A stretch of 64,000 bases of DNA from Streptomyces hundungensis (GCF_003627815.1 NZ_CP032698.1:2108001-2172000), one strand, 5' to 3'. Shown: positions 35,955-44,994, counted from the first letter of the stretch. Notes: generated from the letters alone by a model not told the origin. A program made the numbers and translations.

Positions 35955-37196
35955 ATGTCGCATTCGGACACCGCCTCCGCGCAGGCCAAGGCGGTGGTCG
36001 GCCGGCCCGCCGCCCCGCCCGTGCGCCCGCTCCTCTTTCTGGTGATGGCGATCTGTAGCGGCGCCACGGTCGCCAACGTCTATCTCGCCCAGCCGCTGCT
36101 CGAACTCTTCGCCCGAGGGCTCGGCATCTCCTCCGCGTCCGCCGGAACCGTCGTCACCTGCGCCCAGTTCGGCTACGCCGGGGGCATCCTCTTCCTGGTG
36201 CCGCTCGGTGACGTCCGCCGTCGCCGCCCCCTGCTGAGCGCCATGATCGCCGCCACCACGGTCCTGCTGCTCCTCGCGGCCGCCGCGCCCGGCCTGTCCG
36301 TGCTGGCCGCGGCCGCGGCCCTGATCGGCGGCGTCACCGTCATCCCGCAGGTCCTGGTGCCGCTGGCCTCCGAACTCGCGCCGCCCGAGCGCCGCGCCTC
36401 CGTCGTCGGGAACGTCCAGATCGGCCTGATGACCGGCATCATCGGCTCCCGTGTCATCGGCGGCCTGGTCGGCGAGGCGCTGGGCTGGCGCGCGGTGTAC
36501 GTCCTGGCCGCCGCACTGACCGCGCTGACCGGTCTGGTCACGCTGCTCCTGCTGCCCAAGGAGGGGCCCCGCACGGGCATGCCGTACGGGCAGCTCCTCG
36601 CCTCCCTGCCCCGGCTGCTGCGCCAGGAGCCCGCGCTGCGACACTCCTGCGTCCTGCACGGCACGCTGTTCGGGGCCTACAGCGCGACCTGGACCACCCT
36701 GGTGCTGGTCCTCACCCAGGAGCCCTACGGCTACAGCAGCGCGACCGCCGGACTCTTCGGACTCCTCGGCCTCTCCGGCGCGTTCGCCGCTCCCTGGGCC
36801 GGCCGCTTCATCGACCGCCGCGGCCCGGGCCCCATCATCACCGCCGCGCTCGTCCTCGCACTCGTCTCGGCCGGCGCCTACGCCCTGGGCGGCAGCACCC
36901 TCGCCTTCATGATCGCGGCGGTGCTCCTGGTCAACGTGGCCGTGCAGTGGAGCCAGATCGCCAACCAGGCCCGCATCTTCAGCTATCTGCCCGAGGCCCG
37001 CAGCCGCGCCAACACCGTCTACATGGTGGCCGTCTTCCTCAGCGGCGCCATCGCGGCGGCCCTGGCCAGCGCCTGTTACGGCTCCTACGGCTGGAGCGGT
37101 GTCTGCGCCGTACAGGCCCTGCTCGCCCTCGGCGGGCTGCTCGCCCTTCCGGCCATGCGCCGCTACGACCTTCGCCACGCGGGAGCCACCGCCTGA
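35955..37196 (+). CDS. MFS transporter (complete copy)
   Basis: A 413-residue, 12-helix major-facilitator protein: first-half loop motif [14 protein letters not shown] between helices 2 and 3, and a second-half repeat WAGRFIDRRGPGP. It starts SHSDTASAQ behind AAGGA. Residues 1-231 are closely related to the chimeric protein at 22666, which lacks the second half. It is probably an efflux pump for the local product or its precursors. Confidence 0.87.
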   Translation: MSHSDTASAQAKAVVGRPAAPPVRPLLFLVMAICSGATVANVYLAQPLLELFARGLGISSASAGTVVTCAQFGYAGGILFLVPLGDVRRRRPLLSAMIAATTVLLLLAAAAPGLSVLAAAAALIGGVTVIPQVLVPLASELAPPERRASVVGNVQIGLMTGIIGSRVIGGLVGEALGWRAVYVLAAALTALTGLVTLLLLPKEGPRTGMPYGQLLASLPRLLRQEPALRHSCVLHGTLFGAYSATWTTLVLVLTQEPYGYSSATAGLFGLLGLSGAFAAPWAGRFIDRRGPGPIITAALVLALVSAGAYALGGSTLAFMIAAVLLVNVAVQWSQIANQARIFSYLPEARSRANTVYMVAVFLSGAIAAALASACYGSYGWSGVCAVQALLALGGLLALPAMRRYDLRHAGATA

Positions 37197-37251
37197 CATC
37201 CGTCAGCACTTCCGCGGCGTCCCAAGAAAGACAAGAGAGAAAGAGAAGACC

Positions 37252-37635
37252 GTGACCTTCCCGGCCATGCCCAAGTCCGTCCACCAGTTCTTCACCGCCT
37301 CCCAGGCGGGTGACGCCGACGCGTGGGCCGACTCCTTCGCCGAGACCGCCACCTTCCACGACCCGGTCGGTACGGACCCCCTCGAAGGACGCGAAGCCAT
37401 CCGCGCCTTCATCAAGTCCGTCATCCCGAACTTCGACCCCTTCCTCGGTCTCACGCCGCTCGAGGCGCACACCGTAGGAAACTTTGTCGCCGTCTCCTGG
37501 CGCGGTGCCGCGGTTTCACTCGACGGCAAGCCCACCAACTGGTCCGGAATAAATGTCTACGAAATCGACGAAAACGGCCTGATCGCCGAGGCCAAGGCAT
37601 ACTTCAACAGCGCGGTGTTCGCGGCTCAGCTCTAG
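37252..37635 (+). CDS. NTF2-like (SnoaL-type) protein, cytosolic copy 2
   Basis: A 127-residue NTF2-fold protein: VHQFFTASQAGDADAWADSF, TFHDPVGTDPLEGREAIRAF, FVAVSWRGAAV and NWSGINVYEIDENG. It is the intracellular counterpart of the Tat-exported protein at 23823, with very similar sequence after residue 5. The start is GTG with a weak A/G-rich ribosome site. It is last in the aldo/keto reductase-MFS set before a strong terminator. Confidence 0.8.
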   Translation: MTFPAMPKSVHQFFTASQAGDADAWADSFAETATFHDPVGTDPLEGREAIRAFIKSVIPNFDPFLGLTPLEAHTVGNFVAVSWRGAAVSLDGKPTNWSGINVYEIDENGLIAEAKAYFNSAVFAAQL

Positions 37636-37644
37636 ATGGTCACG

Positions 37645-37680
37645 AGGGTGGGAACGCGGCGACCTCGCTGTTCCCACCCT
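37645..37680 (+). terminator. Terminator after the NTF2-like gene
   Basis: AGGGTGGGAAC pairs perfectly with GTTCCCACCCT across a 14-nt loop, 9 bp after the stop. Confidence 0.85.
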
Positions 37681-37815
37681 CGACGGCCGCCCACGACACA
37701 CACATCGCCACATAGCATTTTCGATCTTTTTTCGCACTGATACCGATCAGAGAGCTGGATTGTCGGGGGACCAGCGTTGCTCGCCTCGCCACACTTCCTG
37801 GAAGGCTGAAGACAC

Positions 37816-39153
37816 ATGATCGAAACCATTATCGAAAAAACCACACCGTTATCACTCACATCGCACGGCGTACAGGTCAAACTTCTCGGTGTCCCGGAAA
37901 TCCTGGTGGACGACCAACCGGTCCCGCTGCGGGGCGAAACGGCACGGAGGGTCCTGTGCCACCTCCTTCTCGCCTCACCCCGCGCGATCCCCAACCAGCG
38001 GCTCATAGAGTCGGTTTGGGGCGGTGAAGAACCTGACAGCGCCATGGAGCAGATCCGGAAGATCGTGTCGAAGTTACGGCGGGATCTGCCCGGGGGGCGC
38101 GATCTCATCACCACGGAACTCGGCGGCTATCGCATCACGTTGGCACCGGAGCAGCTGGATCTCACCGTGTGGACGAATGCGATCCAGGACGTCCATCAAC
38201 TCATCGAAGCGGGCGACCATCACGCCGCTTTCGAGAAACTGTCTCTCGCGCTCGACCTCTGGCGCGGACCGGCTCTCGACGGCCTCGACGGCCAGCCTTT
38301 CGCGAATGAGGCCGTCGCGCTGCACGAGGAGCGCCTCAACGCATTGGAAACGTGGTGCCGCCTCGCCATGAATGAGCTGCCCATTTCTACGGTCATCGCG
38401 AAGATCCGCAGAGAGATCTCCCAACACCCTTTGCAGGAACGGCTGTGGGACACGTTGATGCGACTGCTGGCCGACAACGGCCGCCCGCTCGAAGCCCTCA
38501 ACGAATACAGCAACTTACGCAAGGTTTTGGCCCAGTCCCTGGGCGTATCGCCGTCACCACGGCTTCAGGACACCTATCGCAGACTGGAGCTCATGGCGAA
38601 CGGGGAGACGGCCCGGCCGAACCTCCGCCAGACGACCGAGCGCACGGCCGCGCCCCCACACACTCCGAAGATACCCGTGTGGATCAAAGAACTTCTGCGG
38701 GGTCAGGAACCGAACCCCGCTTATGTGTCGGACAAGTACTGGAACATCGTGCACCGCAATCAGGCGATGGCGCGCTGGTTCCCGTGGCTTCAGGGCCCCG
38801 ACGCCAATCTCATGACATGGGCCCTCACCAACCCGTCCGCGAGACGGGTACTGGGTGACTGGGAAGATCACGCCGCGGTCTATCTCGGAATGATCGACCG
38901 CGCGTTGCGCCAGAACCCCGACGACGCCGCCCTGCGTTCCCTCAGTGCAACGTTGTCGGAGGCCGACTCGCTCCCCACGACGGTCCGGGACCAGCCGGTG
39001 GACGTCGCGACGCGCGAGGGCCACCACTACACCCTCAACCTCCCGCACATCACGCCCGAGCCGGTCAACGTGGTGTCCCACATCCTGACCCCCCACGGGC
39101 ACGGCGAACTCCGCGTCGTGCTCCTCACCTCGCCGCAGGAACCGGCCGCCTGA
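37816..39153 (+). CDS. SARP regulator fused to a MmyB-like ligand-binding domain
   Basis: A 445-residue regulator. Residues 20-110 form the OmpR-like winged helix of SARPs (VKLLGVPEILVDD, RRVLCHLLLASPRAIPNQRL, GGYRITLAPEQLDL). Residues 112-260 form the BTAD helical domain ending KVLAQSLGVSPSPRLQDTYRRL. From residue 293 a PAS-like MmyB/MLTR ligand domain follows (NIVHRNQAMARWFPWL, LNLPHITPEPVNVVSH). SARPs activate from 11-bp-spaced heptamers, which occur upstream of operons I and II. Codons 12, 87 and 234 are TTA, implying bldA control. The 5' third is less GC-rich than its surroundings. Confidence 0.85.
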   Translation: MIETIIEKTTPLSLTSHGVQVKLLGVPEILVDDQPVPLRGETARRVLCHLLLASPRAIPNQRLIESVWGGEEPDSAMEQIRKIVSKLRRDLPGGRDLITTELGGYRITLAPEQLDLTVWTNAIQDVHQLIEAGDHHAAFEKLSLALDLWRGPALDGLDGQPFANEAVALHEERLNALETWCRLAMNELPISTVIAKIRREISQHPLQERLWDTLMRLLADNGRPLEALNEYSNLRKVLAQSLGVSPSPRLQDTYRRLELMANGETARPNLRQTTERTAAPPHTPKIPVWIKELLRGQEPNPAYVSDKYWNIVHRNQAMARWFPWLQGPDANLMTWALTNPSARRVLGDWEDHAAVYLGMIDRALRQNPDDAALRSLSATLSEADSLPTTVRDQPVDVATREGHHYTLNLPHITPEPVNVVSHILTPHGHGELRVVLLTSPQEPAA

Positions 39154-39274
39154 TCCGGCGCCCCGGGCCGCCGTCCCCCGCGGCTGCCCGGGGCGCCACT
39201 TCCCTGCCCCCTGCGGGCCCACCCCCTCGCTCAGGCGCGGGTCACGCGGGACGGCCCAGAGGGGCGGAGTGCGG

Positions 39275-39964
39275 TCAGGCCCGCGCCGGCTGGTTCAGCA
39301 CATGCCGGCCGACTTCCCGCGAGACGATCTTGAAGCAGGAGTGCTCGTCGAGGGCGGTGTCCACGAGCACACCGTCGAACTTGCTGCGGACGATCTCGAA
39401 GGCGTCGATCCGCGCGTTGAAGAGCAGCGGGTCGACATAGTCGTCGCGCTCCGCCTCGCGCGCGTTGATCCGCTTGCGGGCCTCGATGAAGCTCACCCGG
39501 GTGAAGAACGCCACGTGCGGCGTGGGGAACTCGGAGATGATGTCCGAGACGACCCGCCACTGCGTGGGGGTGAGCCCGCTGGAGGAGATGACGGCCTCGC
39601 ACAGCGCCGAGTACAGATAGCGGTCGACGATCACCGCGTATCCCGCGTCGAGCAGCGGGAGGATCTTGGTCCTGATGGTGTTGAGCCGGTCCCCGGTCAC
39701 CGCCAGGAACATGGAGAAGATGTCGACCCGGCCCTCGGGCTCCGCCGTCAGCGGATCCTTCTTGTACTCCGTGAAGAGGCGGAGCTTTTTGCACTCGTTG
39801 CTGGGCAGTTTGAAGACGCGGACCCGATAGCCGTTCCTGCGCAGCGTCCCCTTGAGGCGCCTGATGCTCGTGGTCTTCCCGGACCCGTCGACGCCGGAGA
39901 AGCTGACGAGTACGCCCCGCTCGGGCTTGGGGCCGGTCGCGAGGGGGACGGGTATGTCGATCAC
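39275..39964 (-). CDS. P-loop kinase, thymidylate-kinase-like (second copy)
   Basis: A 229-residue P-loop kinase: Walker A SFSGVDGSGKTTSIRRL, DRYLYSALCEAV (DR motif of dTMP kinases), and a charged lid region REAERDDYVDP. It resembles dTMP kinase more than the operon I kinase does, but it has an unusual middle (LTAEPEGRVDIFSMFLAV). The GTG start overlaps the upstream stop (GTGA). It is the last gene of operon III. Phosphorylation of a nucleotide-like or peptide-bound intermediate is an inference. Confidence 0.72.
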   Translation of the reverse strand: MIDIPVPLATGPKPERGVLVSFSGVDGSGKTTSIRRLKGTLRRNGYRVRVFKLPSNECKKLRLFTEYKKDPLTAEPEGRVDIFSMFLAVTGDRLNTIRTKILPLLDAGYAVIVDRYLYSALCEAVISSSGLTPTQWRVVSDIISEFPTPHVAFFTRVSFIEARKRINAREAERDDYVDPLLFNARIDAFEIVRSKFDGVLVDTALDEHSCFKIVSREVGRHVLNQPARA

Positions 39965-40872
39965 TTGGCGCTCCGGGTGATGAGTTCCGTGATGAATTGC
40001 ATGTTGCGCTGCGGGTTGAAGAGCAGCCCCTCGGACGCGTTGGGGCGATTGGCCTTGAACGAGGGGCCCATGCGCCGAATCACGTCGATGAGTCTCAGGA
40101 ACCGCGCGTCGCGGAGCAGTTCGTCGTGGAGTTCGGGGCGGAAGAAGGAGTAGTACGTGAAGTCGTTCGCGTAGAGCGGCGCATTGCCCCCGTACACCTC
40201 GGGCGTGATCTTGAACGGCACGCCGCGCAGCGGGTTTCCGGGCCAGATCGTCCCCGGCTCCCGGTCGTACGCGGCGTCCGTGATGTGGCCCCCGGTCAGC
40301 ACCCGGGCGATGTTCGACTTGCGGAACATCTCGGGGTCGCGGCCGCGGTCGGGCAGGGCGGCGATCAGCCCGTCCACGCCCGGCGCCGTCCTGATCCCGT
40401 TGACGCTGTGCGCGATGACCGAGGTCTGGTGGTCGCTGGTGAACACTCCGTCGAGGTGCGGCGGGAGGTTGAACCTGGCGTACTTGACCTCGGAGAGCGA
40501 CTGCACCATGGAGATGCCGGCCTGATGCCCCGCGACGAAAGGACCGTGGATGTTCAGGCCGTTGTAGGTGAAAGCCGAGTTGATCATAAAGGGGAAGGAG
40601 AGGGGCGGGCCCGATTCCCGGATCGGATCCAGCCGCACATCGATCGACGCGTACCGGAGATCGACCTCCTTCGGGTCGAATCCGGCCTCCTCGATCTTGC
40701 TGAACGCCCAGTCGAAGAACTCCGGCTTCACATAGTCGCGTTCGATCAGACGGGGAAGTCCGGTCGGAGGCTCCTGGTAGAGGTAATCGCTCAGGCTGAG
40801 ATTCCGCAGGTATTCCTCCCGAAGATCCTGGTCCAAATAGCGCACGTTGACATCAATGACTGCCTTGGGCAC
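39961..40872 (-). CDS. Unrecognised 303-residue protein of operon III
   Basis: A soluble protein with a GTG start behind GAGGAGG. It has a mixed alpha/beta look, with conserved-looking stretches LSFPFMINSAFTYNGLNIHG, FVAGHQAGISMVQSLSE, HLDGVFTSDHQTSVIAHSVN and GNAPLYANDFTYYSFFRPEL. It has several His and Asp residues that could bind metal, but no motif that I know. There is no signal or membrane segment. It lies between nadC and the kinase, coupled to the latter. I do not recognise its family. Confidence 0.8.
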   Translation of the reverse strand: MPKAVIDVNVRYLDQDLREEYLRNLSLSDYLYQEPPTGLPRLIERDYVKPEFFDWAFSKIEEAGFDPKEVDLRYASIDVRLDPIRESGPPLSFPFMINSAFTYNGLNIHGPFVAGHQAGISMVQSLSEVKYARFNLPPHLDGVFTSDHQTSVIAHSVNGIRTAPGVDGLIAALPDRGRDPEMFRKSNIARVLTGGHITDAAYDREPGTIWPGNPLRGVPFKITPEVYGGNAPLYANDFTYYSFFRPELHDELLRDARFLRLIDVIRRMGPSFKANRPNASEGLLFNPQRNMQFITELITRSAK

Positions 40873-40913
40873 GACTACCTCCTCTTCGGGTGGAATGCAA
40901 CGTCTCGTACGGG

Positions 40914-41753
40914 TTATGCGGTCCAGTCGAGACCGAGGTCCACGGCGCGCGCCGAGTGGGTCAGCGCACCGATGCTCACGATGTCGACGCCGAGCGCGGA
41001 GATGGCCTTGATCCGCTCCCGCGAGACGGAGCCCGAGACCTCGATGACGGCCCGCCCGTCGGTGAACTCCACGGCGGTGGCGATCTGTTCGTCGGTGAAG
41101 TTGTCGAGGATCACGATGTCGACCCCGACCTCGATCGCCTCGCGCAGCTGCTCCAGGGTGTCGACCTCGCACGTGATGCGGGTCGCGTGGGTGGCGACCG
41201 CCCGGGAACGGGTCACCGCGGCGGTGATGCCTCCGGCAGCCGCTACGTGGTTGTCCTTGATCAGCACCGCTGCGCCGAGGTCGGACCGGTGGCTGTGCCC
41301 GCCGCCGCACCGGACCGCGTAGCGCTCCACGATCCGCAGTCCCGGAGTGGTCTTGCGGGTGTCGGTGATCCGGGTGCCGGAGCCGGGGGTCAGGGCGTCG
41401 ACGAACGAGCGGGTCAGGGTGGCCACCCCGCTCATCCGCTGGACGAAGTTGAGGGCCAGGCGCTCGCCCTTCAGGAGCGACTGGGCGGGGCCCGTCAGAA
41501 GGACGGCGGCCTTGCCGGCCGTGAGCCGTTCGCCTTCCCGGCACAACTGCTCGACCTGGACGCGGGGGTCGAGCTGGGCGAAGACCTCCCGCACCAGGGC
41601 CCCGCCGCAGAAGACGAGGTCCTCCCGGGCCGCCATGAGCGCCCGGCCTTCGGCCTCGGGCGAGACGCACGCGTCCGTGGTCGTGTCGCCCCGGCCGAGG
41701 TCCTCGATCAGACAGCGGGAGACCAGCTCACGGATGACGGGCAGTTCGAGCAT
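40914..41753 (-). CDS. nadC: Quinolinate phosphoribosyltransferase
   Basis: A 279-residue QPRTase: AREDLVFCGGALVRE, LNFVQRMSGVATLT, DTRKTTPGLRIVERYAV, GGGHSHRSDLG, LIKDNHVAAAGG and the C-terminal VIEVSGSVSRERI are diagnostic. It normally turns quinolinate and PRPP into nicotinate mononucleotide. Upstream in-frame codons exist, but the ATG at 41753 follows GGAAAG. Its place inside a RiPP-like operon, away from nadA and nadB, suggests a recruited copy making a pyridine nucleotide or handling a quinolinate-like acid. Confidence 0.9.
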   Translation of the reverse strand: MLELPVIRELVSRCLIEDLGRGDTTTDACVSPEAEGRALMAAREDLVFCGGALVREVFAQLDPRVQVEQLCREGERLTAGKAAVLLTGPAQSLLKGERLALNFVQRMSGVATLTRSFVDALTPGSGTRITDTRKTTPGLRIVERYAVRCGGGHSHRSDLGAAVLIKDNHVAAAGGITAAVTRSRAVATHATRITCEVDTLEQLREAIEVGVDIVILDNFTDEQIATAVEFTDGRAVIEVSGSVSRERIKAISALGVDIVSIGALTHSARAVDLGLDWTA

Positions 41754-41805
41754 GTTCTTTCCATTTCTCATGGTGAAGGAGCGGGAGTTTTCCGGGAGTT
41801 GGGCC

Positions 41806-44800
41806 TCAGGTCCCCAGCAACAGGACGTCGGGCACCGCGCGGTCGGGCAGCGCGATGCGGAGCAGGCCGTAGCCGATCCCCGCCGCGCCGTTCATCAGGC
41901 CCGGCACCCAGAGACGGCGCGGAACGCCCGTGCGTACATCGCCCGCGAGGACACGGTGTGCCACCCCGGTCGCCGCCCGGCGGGCCTCTTCGACCAGGGC
42001 CCGGTCGCCGGAGCGTTCACCGGCGGTGAGCAGGGCGTGCGCGAGACCGAGGGTGCCGTGGCACAGCGAGTCGTTGCCGACCCCGGCCCGCAGGCCCTCC
42101 CGTACGGCGGAGAGCTCCGGCCGGCCGGCGAACCCACGCATCCTCGCGGTGGCCAGCAGAGTGCCGGCGGAACCCCGGCACCAGGCGTTGACGCCCGGAC
42201 CGGTACGGGCCGCCGCACGGTCGTTCTCGGCCAGGGCGCGCGAGGCGGCCTCGGCGTAGCGCGGCTCCCCCGTCAGCTCCCCGATCGCGGACAACGCGTA
42301 GGCCCGGCCCGCCTGTCCGTGCCCGAATCCGTGGACGCCTTGGCGCGTCGGAGCGTGGTCCAGGAGGATCTCGCCCGCCCGGCGCACGGCTGCGCGCGTC
42401 GACTCCTCGGGCCGGGTCGCGTGGAGGGAGATCAACGCGAGCGCGGTTCCGGCCGCGCCGCCCACGATGTCGAAGCTCTCGTCGTCGTCGAGGTTCTGCC
42501 GTACGGCGGGCACCAGGGAGCGGGCCGCGTCGAGGAGTGCGGGGTCCTCCCACAGCCGTCCGACCCGGTCGAGGAGGAGCATGACGCCGCACAGGTCCTC
42601 GTATCCGCCGACGGGCAGGGCGCGGAGGTCTTCCGGTTCGGGCATGCCGTCGGGGTCCGCAAGGGCCGCCACGACGTCGCGCGCCTGCCGCTCGTAGCGG
42701 TCGATGCCGGTGGCGGCGGCGAGTTCCGCGAGGAACAGGGCGATGCCGGTGACGCCCGAGTAGAGCCCGAGCCCGCTGGGCCCCACCACCCAGTACCGGT
42801 CGCCGACCAGGTTGAGGTTGGCCCACTCCACGACGCCGTCCCCGCCGTGCCGGACGGAGGCGAGCAGCTGGTCCCCGATGCGGGAAGCCGCGGCGAGCGC
42901 CGTATCGGGGTCCACGTCCTGCCGGAGGTGCGGGCCGACCTCTACGCGGGCCTCCCGGGCGGACCCGCCGTTTTGCGCGGGCCCCTGCTCCTGCGCGAGC
43001 CCGTTCTCCTGGGCGGGGCCCTCCTCCTGCGCGAGTCCGCCCTCGTGCGCGAGCCCCTCCTCCTGTGCGTGTCCGCCGAGTTCGCGGGTGGCGAGGGAGG
43101 CGTGTACGAACCAGAGCTGGTCCCGCAGATGTTCCTCGCTCAGGGACGCCAGCCGACGCCGCGCGGTATCCAGTCCGCTCTGCCGGAAGAAGCCCTTCGC
43201 GAGCGTGACGCCCTCGTCGTCGAAGAGCGCCGTGCCGGAGGGCTTGGCGGTGAAGACGGGAACGTCACCGCGGGCCAGCTGCCCGAGTTCGCTCGCCAGG
43301 ACCACCGCGTCGCCCTGCGCGTCAGGGTCCAGCGCCTCCAGAAGGTAAGCGCGGTCGAGACCGTCCCCCAGCAGGTCCGGGTGCCAGGCCTCCTCCAGTA
43401 CCGCTCGGTAGGTGGAGGTGTTGCGCAGGACGGTGCGTACGTCGTCGTCGGCGAAGGCCTCCAGCTCGCGGAGCAGGTCCTCGCGTCCGGCGAACAGCAG
43501 CCGGTAGCACTCTTCGAAGCCCTCGATCAGCCCGGGGAGCATCGCCGACGGGTCGGCGGGCCGGCCGTCCAGGACGGGACGGTTGCCCGACTCCGGGACG
43601 GGGCGCCGTCTCCGTACGATCCGCATCCGGTCGGTGCCGCCCTCGGCCAGGACGATGTCGGGCCGGATCTCGTACTCGCCGGGGGCGGCGCCACCCGCCA
43701 TGGCGCTGATCTCCATGGCGTACACACCGCTTCCGTCCCCCTTCACCACGCGCTGCGGGAGCAGCCCCACGGCGAGGACCGAGGCGCGCAGCAGCAGGTC
43801 CACGGGGTCGGCGTCGGCGTCGGACGTGGTCGCGGACTCGGTGTGGAACATCGCTTCCAGGTCGATGAACGCGGGGTGCTCGCCCGCCGCGATCAGGTTC
43901 TCCAGGTGCATGTCGTAGCAGCCCAGGACGTGGAAGAGCGCTAGGTGGGCGCCTAGCCGCCAGGCGAACCTGCGAAAAGCGTCCGCGTGGGCGCAGGGCG
44001 CGGCGGTGACGAAGGCGGACCAGCCGTAGTCCGGGCGTTCCAGCAGGTCGTTGGTGCCCAACGGGTGGCGGGCGCCTCGGTCGTTGATCCAGCGCAGGAG
44101 CCGGTTGACATGGGTGTCCACCGCCAGGCTGCGCGGCTTGTAGACCAGGCGGGATCCGTCGCGGAAGGCCACGAGCGTTACCGTGCGCCCGCCGCGGTGG
44201 GCGTCGCCGGCGCCGAACGTGAGGCCCGCCAGGTCCTTCAGGCCCTCGCCGGACACCGCGAAGCGCTCGCGCAGCTCGGGGAGGTCGGCGCTCAGTCGCT
44301 CGGCGAACTCCGCACGGACGTCGGTCCACCGCCGTACGTGGCCGACCAGGCCGCGGGCCAGCACGGGGTGCCCGGCCAGGAGGTCCAGGGCCCGTTCGGG
44401 GTCCCGCAGGCTCTCGCCGAACGCCTCGTAGCGGGCTTCGGGACTCGCGCCGTCGAGCCGGCCCTCCAGCCGGGCGGCGTTGATTTCGAGCACCAGCGTC
44501 CGCCGGACCATGGTGCGCAAGGTGTCGGTGTCGGGGGTGAACAGCGGGTGGCTGTCCGGGAGTTGACCGGCCGCGCCGAGGCGGCCGCGCAGTTCCTCCC
44601 GCGCCCACGCCGCCAACGGGCCCAGCCAGTCCAGCGGTACGTCGACGTCCTCCGCGTCGGCCGCGAGCGCGGGCAGGGCCGAGCCGGCGAACCGCTGCCA
44701 GGCATCGACGAGGACGGGGACCCAGTCCGGCGCGCCGGGGAGCCGCCGCTTCAGCTCCTGCGGCGTCTCCGCGGCCAGCAGGGCGAGTCGGTCAGGGGCC

Positions 44801-44994
44801 AGGCCCCACCGGGCGGCCAGTACGTCCTGCTCTACGCGCAGCCCGGGGACGAGCAGTCCTTCCTGCCACAGGCGGACGCGGGCCGTTCCACGCTCGCGCT
44901 CCTCGGGGTCGGGTTCGAAGCCCCCGGCCGTGCGGCGCTCAGTGGGGGTGAGCCCCGCCCACCAGCGCGCGTCGTCGAGGAATGCGTCCAGCAC
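41806..44994 (-). CDS. lanM: Class II lanthipeptide synthetase
   Basis: A 1062-residue LanM. The N-terminal DUF4135 dehydratase has RDGSRLVYKPRSL (kinase-like Lys), CYDMHLENLIAAGEHPAFID near residue 360 and FIDLEAMFHTE. The C-terminal LanC domain has GFGHGQAG near residue 890, WCRGSAG near 938 and LCHGTLG near 977, the zinc ligands and catalytic His. Both activities look intact. A 40-residue degenerate repeat of the form G-L/P-A-Q-E-E links the two halves (nt about 42955-43072). The GTG start at 44994 is the best available. It should dehydrate Ser/Thr and cyclise with Cys. Confidence 0.92.
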   Translation of the reverse strand: MLDAFLDDARWWAGLTPTERRTAGGFEPDPEERERGTARVRLWQEGLLVPGLRVEQDVLAARWGLAPDRLALLAAETPQELKRRLPGAPDWVPVLVDAWQRFAGSALPALAADAEDVDVPLDWLGPLAAWAREELRGRLGAAGQLPDSHPLFTPDTDTLRTMVRRTLVLEINAARLEGRLDGASPEARYEAFGESLRDPERALDLLAGHPVLARGLVGHVRRWTDVRAEFAERLSADLPELRERFAVSGEGLKDLAGLTFGAGDAHRGGRTVTLVAFRDGSRLVYKPRSLAVDTHVNRLLRWINDRGARHPLGTNDLLERPDYGWSAFVTAAPCAHADAFRRFAWRLGAHLALFHVLGCYDMHLENLIAAGEHPAFIDLEAMFHTESATTSDADADPVDLLLRASVLAVGLLPQRVVKGDGSGVYAMEISAMAGGAAPGEYEIRPDIVLAEGGTDRMRIVRRRRPVPESGNRPVLDGRPADPSAMLPGLIEGFEECYRLLFAGREDLLRELEAFADDDVRTVLRNTSTYRAVLEEAWHPDLLGDGLDRAYLLEALDPDAQGDAVVLASELGQLARGDVPVFTAKPSGTALFDDEGVTLAKGFFRQSGLDTARRRLASLSEEHLRDQLWFVHASLATRELGGHAQEEGLAHEGGLAQEEGPAQENGLAQEQGPAQNGGSAREARVEVGPHLRQDVDPDTALAAASRIGDQLLASVRHGGDGVVEWANLNLVGDRYWVVGPSGLGLYSGVTGIALFLAELAAATGIDRYERQARDVVAALADPDGMPEPEDLRALPVGGYEDLCGVMLLLDRVGRLWEDPALLDAARSLVPAVRQNLDDDESFDIVGGAAGTALALISLHATRPEESTRAAVRRAGEILLDHAPTRQGVHGFGHGQAGRAYALSAIGELTGEPRYAEAASRALAENDRAAARTGPGVNAWCRGSAGTLLATARMRGFAGRPELSAVREGLRAGVGNDSLCHGTLGLAHALLTAGERSGDRALVEEARRAATGVAHRVLAGDVRTGVPRRLWVPGLMNGAAGIGYGLLRIALPDRAVPDVLLLGT

